In this document: one piece after another, positions 56,135 through 64,000 of the stretch
Layout: each line of letters begins with the position of its first letter
Position numbering within the stretch: position 1 is the first letter of the stretch
Assembly (NCBI GenBank): GCA_015847255.1
Contig: JADLZK010010165.1
Span: 496,001-560,000, forward strand
From: Hyparrhenia diplandra
Taxonomy: Eukaryota; Streptophyta; Magnoliopsida; Poales; Poaceae
Length of the DNA stretch: 64,000 nucleotides
Direction of reading: 5' to 3'
Made by a program: the position numbers and the translations under genes
Notes under the pieces: model-generated
What the model saw: only the letters and a program-made list of their open reading frames with translations
The model's database searches: none
What the model was told of the DNA's origin: nothing

Positions 56135-56483
56135 AATCTTGGGAGAAGTTAAAGTATCTTATCGAGCTAGTGACCGGTCGTGAAGAGTATACCCAATTTG
56201 AATTAAACCGACAAATTTAGTGAGTCTTGCTCTTCAATGAAGACAGTGGTAGAAGCTAAGTGAACTACTTCAAGCCACTGATTCATCACGTTATCATTTA
56301 TGGTCCTTTGTATAAATTACAAAGTACACCTCACATTTTCAAGCATCCAGAGCTCCCTAACAACATTTGACTTGTCATTACCACATGTAAATCCCAAACT
56401 GAATAGCCAAACTGGACAGTACACAACACCAACAAATCGAGGCACCAAGCAAGATGGACAACTAACACTCTACTACTAATTAA

Positions 56484-56626
56484 GAACTTATTTAGATGTT
56501 CGCGGTTTGGTATATCAACCCACGTGTGTTAGAGTGGATTGGAGTTTAGTTTAGTTTAAGTTCCACTCCACTACACCTCAACACACATGTGGATTGGTGT
56601 TAAAACGAATAAATCCAAACATGGCC
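56484..56626. mobile_element. Tourist-like MITE, 143 bp
   Basis: TAA duplication on both sides (56481-56483 and 56627-56629). The imperfect ends GAACTTATTTAGATG and CCAAACATGGCC, inverted, are Tourist-like. The interior forms a hairpin around GTGTTAGAGTGGATTGGAG and CTCCACTCCACTACACC. Confidence 0.6.
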
Positions 56627-56629
56627 TAA

Positions 56630-57944
56630 CATAATGCAGTTTTATATATACTCTGCATGCTTTCGTTTAATTTAAGCTCGATCGATAGCTTTGAAGGGAA
56701 TGTTGTTATTATATATACATGCATGAGAGCGTAATGCTTAGCTCCCAAATGACGTGGTAACAACGCAAGTGCGCCGGCCGGTTGACGCACGGTACGTGTT
56801 GGATCGATTGGCCGGCAAGCATCGAACATGCATAATGCTGGCTGTGGTCGGTCCTGGGTCGTATAAGTCAGTCCAATCCACTACGGCAGGTTTGGGTCGT
56901 ATTAGTCCAATCCACTACTAGCTATTGCTGCACTTTGTACCTTGACGTGCCACACAAAAAGCATACAGGATCATGCGTATCCGTGCTACACGCCTGCCTG
57001 TCTGACTGCTTGCAGCTCCAGTTCCAGTCCCAACCTTACTTTGTTGTTGTTCTTCTTCTTCAACAAACTAATTTCAACAGCTCCGTCCAATTTCAGTCCA
57101 TTTTCTCCGTGCTTCATTCGTGTCTCTCTTCAACTTTGGCCTCGACGTCAGTCAGTCAATGTTGATGTTTCACAGGAGACATGATAGTACATGATGTAAA
57201 CATCTCTGCCGTGTTTTACCATCGAGCTGGATCGGACCTTCGACTGAGCACGTACGCCTACCGTGGTTCTTGGACTGAGAGTAGACCACCAGGCCAAGTT
57301 GTTGCACGGTAATATAACGCCCGGGACGGGTTCATATATATATTGACGACGACGCCGGTCGTCGTCTCTGCCACGTTCCTGCAAGGCCTGTGGCCATCAG
57401 TACAGCAGATCTAACTAGCTAACCGGCCGGCGACCAGCCAGTCTCCATCAGCGACCAGCGCGGCAACGAACCAAACCAAGCAAGCCCCCAGCAACACGCT
57501 GAAAAAAAAACACGTGGTGGCGGCCAGGTCGGTGCGGCACACCAGCTGCCCGCTGGTTTTTTTTTTTTTTTTTTTTTTTTTTTGAACTCATTATGCCCAC
57601 ACGGCAACATGTGTGCTATATGGGGGAGCAATTCTCAGTTTATATTACAAGGTCGATCTATGCATGTATATGTAGTCAGATTTTTGCTACAAACTGTATT
57701 ACCCTTGACGACCTTACTATAACTAGTTGCAGATCCGAATAAGAGTTTCGATATTAACCTTCGTGATATTCACTAGCTAGAACACAATGAAATAAATTCT
57801 AAGAATTCTTGCAAAAATTATGAATAGAAGATTATAATTCAGTTTACTATAATCTGCACTGATAATAACAGCCTTAATTAGTAGGTGTTCTGTTTTCTTA
57901 AAAGTTACCTGACACCGTCATTACATAAAAACAATATACGCTAA
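56630..57944. other. Intergenic DNA without a supported gene
   Basis: Mixed composition. A 28-base T-run at about 57556-57583 followed by GAACTCATTATGCCC suggests a minus-strand A-tailed retroposon, but I could not delimit it. Short ORFs here are low quality. Confidence 0.4.
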
Positions 57945-58327
57945 TGTCACGGCTCGTCGAACCGATCAAGCGAGGGGATGACAAGGGGCGTGACGTGGCT
58001 AGGGGGGGGGCGGGCGCTAGCTGGACGGCGGCGGCGCTGGCGGCGGTGCAGGTGGTGGCAGCGGTGGCGTGGGCGGTTAGGGCGGCAGCGGTGTGGAAGA
58101 TAGAAGCTGTAGGGATAAACCTTGAATTATTCTTTTTCTCATTGTTCTCAAAAATTCTCCTCATATTTATACGAGGGGGTTTACATTGTTAACGGGCCAG
58201 GCCCATTAGTCTCTCTCTTTCTCGCTCTAAATTAATTAAGAATAAAAATACGTAATAAATGCTAATTAATTGCCGGGTAGTCAGCCACTCTGTTTACTTT
58301 TTGGAAACATGTCTGCTGAGTGTGACA
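57945..58327 (-). repeat. 3' LTR of the minus-strand Gypsy element
   Basis: 383 bp with TGTCAC...GTGACA inverted ends. On the minus strand a TATAAATA box lies at the complement of 58164-58171. A GGCGGCGG-rich stretch (58015-58095) stands out. The base run before it is GCTAA; its partner lies outside the window. Confidence 0.75.
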
Positions 58328-58369
58328 TCTCTCCCCTTTGAGATTCAGCTTTAGCCCTCGAGCTGGAAA

Positions 58370-61300
58370 TCTAGATAGATCTGTTGGAACAGCTCGGCAT
58401 CCTCCCACGAAGCTTCTCCATTTGATTAAAACCTGCAACTGGCCTTGGCGTACTCAAGATTTCAGAAGTAATTCCGGTTCAGGGACTGGTGTACCTTCAT
58501 GGATACGTGGTAGCTCTGGTGGTTCAGAGGGTATTGGTCCTCGGTGTGGTTTTAATGCGCTGATATGAAAGGCATTGTGGATACGAGTACCCACTGGAAG
58601 GTCTAGCTGGTATGTGACTGGGGTAATTACCTTGCTGATTTTGAAAGGTCCAAAATATTTAGGTGATAACTTGCCTTTATAGGTTGTTGAGATTGTAGCT
58701 GCTGACCTGGATAGTAACGTCAGCCAAGCATAATCACCAACCTTGAACTTGCGCCTCGTATGTTTAGCGTCAAAGTGCGCACGGTAATAATCTCGAGCCA
58801 ATTGGAGGCGAGCCTTTGTGTCGCTGAAGGAAGGTGTCACACTGAGAGAGCATAGCATCCACAGATGGTAGTGTGGTGTCACCTGGGCTGTAGCACTTGA
58901 TGGAGGGTGGGTCGCGCCCGTAGACCAGTTTAAATGGTGTTGTTTTAGTGGACGAATGGTATGAAGAATTGTAGCAAAATTCCACCCAAGGTAGCCATCT
59001 TACCTAATCTTTCGGTCTGTCGCCTGTTAAGCAACGTAGATACATTGTGATGATTTTATTGACCACTTTTGACTGACCGTCTGCCTGAGGATGGTAGGCC
59101 GATGTAGGTTTTAAGTTGACATCTGATAATCTGAAAAGCTCTTGCCAGAATTGGCTGGTGAATACCACATCCCTGTCACTTACGATGGATCTAGGAAGTC
59201 CATGTAGCCTCACAATTTCTGGGAAGAAACTTTGAGCCACTGATGTTGCTGAGTGAGGGTGCGAAAGAGGAATGAAGTGGGCATACTTGGATAGGCGGTC
59301 GACCACTGTTAATATTACTGATTTAGTTTCCACCTTTGGTAGTGCCTCGATAAAATCCATAGAGATGTCCTCCCAGATCTGTTCTGGTATGGGTAATGGT
59401 TGAAGGAGTCCCTTTGGATGTAAGTGTTCTCATTTTTTTTGTTTCACGACAGATTAAGCATTCGTTCATAAACCCTTGGATAATTCTCTTATCATTCTTT
59501 ATGAAGAAGGTTTGACGGAACCGATGTAATGTTTTTTCTGAGCCCTCATGTGTGGAGTCATGGATGGAATAGAGGATAGTAGTAAGGTGAATTGATGATT
59601 TGGGGAGCCATACCCTTTTGTTGAATAATATCAGGGCATCGTGGACTCGCCATGCTGAGTCTGTATCATTAATAATTGAGTCATTGAGTTGGAGAGCTTC
59701 GTCGTTGTTGAGTATTTCATCCCTAAGCTGATCAAAGAATCCAAATTGAATTTCTGAGATTGCCAGCAGTGAGGGGTCAGAAGCGTGTTGGCAAGATAGT
59801 GCATCAGCCACCACGTTGCTCTTGCCTGGTTTATATTCAACTTTGAAATCGTATCCCAATAATTTGCTGACCCATTGATGATGCGGGATGGTTGACAGGC
59901 ATTGATCTAGAATATATTTCAAGCTATAATGATTGGACCTGATAAGAAATGGGCGCCCTGCAGGTAAGGCCTCGGTGTTTGACAAGCGGTCACTAGTCCG
60001 ATGAGCTCCCGTTCATAGGCGGCCAGCTTCTTGTAACGTGGGGCGATCATTTTACTGAAGAATGCGATTGGTCCATTTTCCTAGTGCAAGACGGCGCCTA
60101 TGCCTGTTCCTAAAGCGTCACATTCGATGACAAAGGGTTTGTTGAAATTCGGTAGTTGACTAACTGGCGCTGATGATAGAGTTCTCTTTAAATGTTTGAA
60201 GGCGGTCGTGGCTAGAGGAGTCTAGTGAAATGAATCTTTCTTAAGAAGGTCGGTAAGTGGTCGAGCAATTGTACCGTAGTTCTTGATGAACTTCCTGTAG
60301 TAGCCTGCAAGCCCCAAGAATCCTCTGAGCTCCCTGAGAGTTGTAGGTTGTGGCCAAGTTATGATTGATTCAATTTTTTCTAGGTCCACTACAACTCCTA
60401 TATCAGATATAATGTGTCCAAGATAGCCCAGTTGTGATTATCCGAATAAGCATTTAGATCTCTTGAGGAAGATGTTGTGTGATAGAAGAACCCTGAATAC
60501 CTCCCCAATATGCCGTAAGTGGTCAGCCCAAGTTTTGCTATAAATCAGAATATCATCAAAGAAAACCAGAACAAATTTCCGGAGATAAGGTCCCAATATA
60601 TCATTCATCAGAGCTTGAAAGGTAGAAGGGGCGTTGCATAATCCAAAAGGCATTACCAGAAACTCGAAGTGACCATGATGGGTTCGAAAAGCCGTTTTCT
60701 CAATGTCACATGGGTGCATGCGTACCAGGTGGTAACCCGAGCGGAGGTCTAGTTTAGTGAAAAATTGAGCCCCTTGCAGTTCATCTAGCAATTCAGCAAT
60801 GACAGGTATGGAAAATTTGTCCTTGAGTGTATTGTCATTGAGTGCCCTGTAGTCGACGCAGAAACGCCATGTTTTGTCCTTTTTTTACTAATATGACAGG
60901 AGATGAGAAGGGCGAAGTGTTGTATCTGATTGGACCTTGCGAAAGCATGGAGTGGCACTGCCGTTCTAACTCATTTTTCTGCATCTGAGGGTAGCGATAA
61001 GGTCGGACGACTGTAGGTTGAGTTGGGTCTTTTCGTGGATACGTGGTCGAAGGCCGGCTGTGGTGGCAGCCCTGTAGGCTCCTGGAAGAGGTCCTGAAAT
61101 TTCTCTAAGAGAGGTTCCAGTGGTGTATCAGATGAGAGCGTATGAATACCTAGTGGAAGTCCCGCTTTTGGCTAGGCTGGTCCAAATGATCGGGCGGCCA
61201 TGTCGGTAGAACTTCATTGTTAATTTATTGAAATTCCAAACAATGGAGCCAAGAGAGCTAAGCCATTCTACTCCAAGTACAACATCATAGCCTCCCAGTT

Positions 61301-62207
61301 TGGTGCTGTAAAAATCTGTTGTGAACTTTTCATTAGCAATAGAAAATTTGGTAGCATCATATCTGCCTACATTGGATATATGGTCTCCATTTGCAACTGC
61401 TACCCTAAGTGAAGAGGGCGCCGGAGAACTTTGTAGATCCAGTTTGGCTGCTATGTCGGAATCGATAAAATTATGTGTTGAACGAGGAGCAGTTTAGCAA
61501 GGCCAAGAAATCAACGCCCGCACCGAGATGGTGACTTGCATTGTTGGGCTAGTAGTCATGCCTGTCAATCCATGAACTGATATTTTAATTCCTGTGTTAT
61601 TACTGAATGGTACCTTATAGCCTTGTCGACGTCGCGTAGAGAGGGATAAACGTTTGGCGAGTGCCATTGCAGTCTCCAGGTCAGGTGGATTTTGTAATTG
61701 TACCTCAAGCTGTAATAATGGTGCCAATCCCGCAATATAAAGCATGACCTGCTGTTTTGTTAAGACACGTTGTACCTTGTTTATTGTGCCGAGGAATTTG
61801 TTTGTGTAGGCCTCCAATTCACCCAGCTGGCGTGTGTCGATAAGATCTCCGAGGTGATTGTGGTCCACTGGGGGACCGAAGCGACGGGCAATTGCTGCTA
61901 AAAATTCAGGCCAAGATGGATTTTCCACTTCCTTTTCCCAACGGATGAACCAATTGAGCGCGTTCCCTTGGAGGTGGAAAGCGACTAGTTGCATCTGATC
62001 ATCTTCCTTTGTTTCCTGGGCTAGAAAAAATTTATTGCATTTATACAGCCAATGAGTCGGATCGCCCTTACCATCATACTCTGGAAATATCAGCTTGAGT
62101 GTGCTAAACTGTCGTTTGGGTGGATCCAGAGGTTGTTCAGTTGGTTCTGCAGACTGAGAAATTGTCGGGAGTGCAGCGTAGCGGATGGTGAAGTCATCAC
62201 TGTCCAC
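58370..62207 (-). pseudogene. Gag-pol of the minus-strand chromovirus, broken
   Basis: Gag starts at 62207 (M-D-S-D-D-F-T-I), with W-L-Y-K-C-N-K-F-F and F-I-R-W-E-K-E-V. RT has F-T-K-L-D-L-R-S-G-Y-H and V-F-F-D-D-I-L-I-Y (60600-60791). RNase H and linker occupy 59323-59985 in another frame. Integrase 59004-59360 shows D-F-I-E-A-L-P and S-D-R-D-V-V-F, but the expected D-G-Q-T/S-E is D-G-Q-S-K, so the catalytic glutamate is gone. A partial chromodomain (V-L-I-K-W and A-S-W-E-D-A-E) ends near 58370. Gag, RT and most of the integrase share one frame; others are shifted. Stops are frequent. Confidence 0.8.
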
Positions 62208-62380
62208 AGGTAGGGGAGAGCATTTAGACGGAGGAACGTATTTTTCGACGGGGGTGGTGATCAGGATCTGGCCTCCACGGCTGTTATGAACTCGTTGATG
62301 TCGCTAGAAGCTCCACCATGAATTCCTGGCTCCAGTCGGAAGCCATTAGATCGCCTGGTCTCCGGATACCAATCTGTCAC

Positions 62381-64000
62381 TGAAAGGTTCTAAATGGCTA
62401 GAGGGGGGTGAATAGCCTAATAAAATTTCTACAAAACACTAGAACAACTTGTTAGATAATAACAAAGCGATAAACGCGGTTGCACTAGCTCTACTTGTCG
62501 GCAAGCCATCTATTGACACTTCTAATCAATTAAGTCTTTAGAGCACTCAAAAAGCTATGTCTCTACTTCACTAACTAGGTGGACAAGCTAGATTACTCTA
62601 ACAATTCTAAGCACCCTATTCAACTAACAAGACTACACAAGCACAATATATATAACAAAGTAAATGCAAGGTAGAGGAGGAGTTATACCGACGTGTCGAG
62701 GCTATGAACCAATCACCGGGAGACAATCAATCAACACAAGAGGATGACACTTGATTTGTTCACCCGGAGTTCACTTGAGCACCCTCAAGCTAGTCTCCGA
62801 TTGTGTCGACCGTCTCAACGGTGGATCAAGGTGGCGTGCACGCCTTGCCTCACTAGGCCCTCTTGATACACGCGATTGATAGGTAACTCAACAACACGCA
62901 CAATCCACTAGAGTATCAATTTGGCGCTCCGCCGGGGAAGATCACAAACCCCTCACAATATCACCGGAGGTGGGCAAGAACAATCACCTTCTCTTCCCAA
63001 CGCCTCCACAATCACCGAGCCGGTCTAGGAGTGGTGCTCTCCAAGAGCAACAAGAAATCCACCGGCAACGACGACCCTCAAGTGCCTCTAAATGCAACTC
63101 TCAAAGCAATGCACTTAAAACTCCTCAAATCTCTCAAGAATGTGCTCACAAGCAATAGGAGAGAGTGGGAGAGGGTTGGCTTAGCTCACAATGTGTTGGG
63201 ACCAATTCAAATGTCCAAGAGTGGTAGCAATGGCCGGCCAAACCCATATATATGGCCCCTCCATCAAAATAGAGCCGTTGGGGACGAAATCGCGTTTTTC
63301 TGCACTGCGCCGGCCGCGCCAGGCGCCGTTCAAACGGGGCGCAGAACTAGCCATTGGCGTAGCCGCGCGGACCGCATACGGTGCTCGGTTCGCGCGTCCG
63401 GCGCACATCGGACGCGCGCGGGGCGCGCAGAGCGCCGCAAGACGCTGCCGCGCCCACCAAAGACGGGGCGCTTGACCGGGACACCAAACCCTAGCGCCCG
63501 GCGCAAACCCGCCTGACAGCTCCTCCGCGTCCGCGACGGCGTTTCGCGAGATGTCGTCGTTCTTCGTCGCCTTCGCTTCGAACCAACTTCCGCCACTTGT
63601 ATCATGTTGCCAACACGTCGAAGAACACCTCGAGCACGTGTGTTAGCATTTAGAAAACATTTTCTCTAAGTGCGAAGTTAGCTCTCTAGGTTAGAATGCA
63701 TGCAAATGATTGTTAAACCTAGAGGCACATGAGGATCGATGTTCCCGAGGTTTTCCCCTCTTTATAGTCCGACTATCGATCCTAAACCACTCACACCCTC
63801 TATGGTGTCTTGAGTGTGAAATCAAAATGGCCCTAGATGTATACCTTTCGCCTTGAGCCCATTTTGATCCTCGAATCCATGCCAAGCGAGCACTTGATCA
63901 TCTTTTGGATCACCTCAATCCATCCACCATGACCACCATGATCCACCATTGGCTTGACCAATCTCCAATCTAATCAAACACTTAGCATCAAGAGATTAGT
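62381..64000 (-). mobile_element. Sirevirus-type LTR (minus strand), cut by the window edge
   Basis: It begins TGAAAGGTTCTAAATGG on the plus strand. On the minus strand this end reads GGCTATTCACCCCCCTCTAGCC...CTTTCA, matching the terminal region of the Sirevirus-like element at 12008 (CTATTCACCCC...CTCTAGTCGCC). The minus-strand phrase TTTTCTAAATGCTAACACACG recalls maize Opie-type LTRs. It lies 6 bp inside the neighbouring Gypsy LTR. More than 1.6 kb is visible and no pol sequence is reached, so it may be a whole element's 3' LTR or a solo LTR. Confidence 0.6.

Larger units (their letters stand above)
57945..62380 (-). mobile_element. Minus-strand chromovirus-like Ty3/Gypsy element, decayed
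   Basis: The left (3') LTR is 57945-58327. Going leftward the interior holds primer site, gag, protease region, RT, RNase H, integrase and chromodomain. The right (5') LTR survives only as TGTCAC (62375-62380), because a Sirevirus-type LTR starts at 62381. On the minus strand the primer site reads TGGTATCCGGAGACC. The polypurine tract AAAGGGGAGAGA abuts the 3' LTR (58328-58340). Confidence 0.8.

Noticed and set aside
1..64000. CRISPR arrays, bacterial operons, phage genes, rRNA or tRNA genes
   Set aside because: Repeats here are TE-derived with irregular spacing. Introns, LTRs and tRNA-primer sites are eukaryotic. No tRNA or rRNA signature was seen; the tRNA-like matches are primer-binding sites.

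Overview
The window is plant nuclear DNA, most likely from a grass (Poaceae). It is dominated by nested transposable elements typical of grass heterochromatin: CACTA, Sirevirus-type Copia, Reina-like and Tat-like Gypsy, a LARD-like long-LTR element, an L1-type LINE and Tourist-like MITEs. Splice sites, TATA boxes and tRNA-Met primer sites are plant-like. I saw no rRNA, tRNA, CRISPR array or bacterial operon. I could support only two host genes.

Layout. (1) 1-9219: interior of a CACTA-type DNA transposon with subterminal repeats, a TATA/GC-rich leader, a long leader intron full of a TATGCTCACTGTTTTT repeat, a decayed Ptta/En-Spm-type gene (4074-6479) and a nearly readable Ulp1/C48 cysteine protease gene (about 6600-9155). 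A 1158-bp Tourist/Harbinger-like element with a GC-rich interior sits in a protease exon (7298-8455, TSD TAT). (2) 9220-22283: a complete but dead Sirevirus-like Copia element (TSD ATATG) carrying two further copies of an unclassified 1.35-kb repeat. (3) 22289-25134: CACTA remnant or flank, a GC-rich A-tailed segment and two ultra-short retroposon scars. (4) 25135-42840: the first exon of an ankyrin-repeat gene, cut by a LARD-like element (25563-36802, TSD CCGCG) and by a Reina-like chromovirus (36943-42607, TSD GAGAC). Removing both elements with one TSD copy restores the frame across each junction. (5) 42876-45590: a truncated Tat-lineage Gypsy fragment. (6) 45600-53100, minus strand: a zinc-knuckle coding relic and a full-length but broken L1-type LINE. 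(7) 53397-54250, minus strand: an apparently intact two-exon citrate-binding-protein-like gene. (8) 54251-57944: intergenic DNA with a hairpin, a CACTA terminus and a Tourist-like MITE. (9) 57945-62380, minus strand: a decayed chromovirus whose right LTR is interrupted after 6 bp by a minus-strand Sirevirus-type LTR running off the window.

The most unusual object is the LARD-like element. It has 3.8-kb LTRs and no gag-pol, but carries two ORFs of an unrecognised family that look like diverged copies of one domain. The second has its own TATA box and a good start context, and gene-like polyadenylation signals follow both. Other points worth checking are the ULP-bearing CACTA with no visible TNP2, a Reina-like pol ORF that ends inside the 3' LTR, three identical 13-bp polypurine-type motifs in the LARD, and LINE-tail scars with 16-bp target duplications. 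All assignments rest on reading motifs by eye; no database search was possible.
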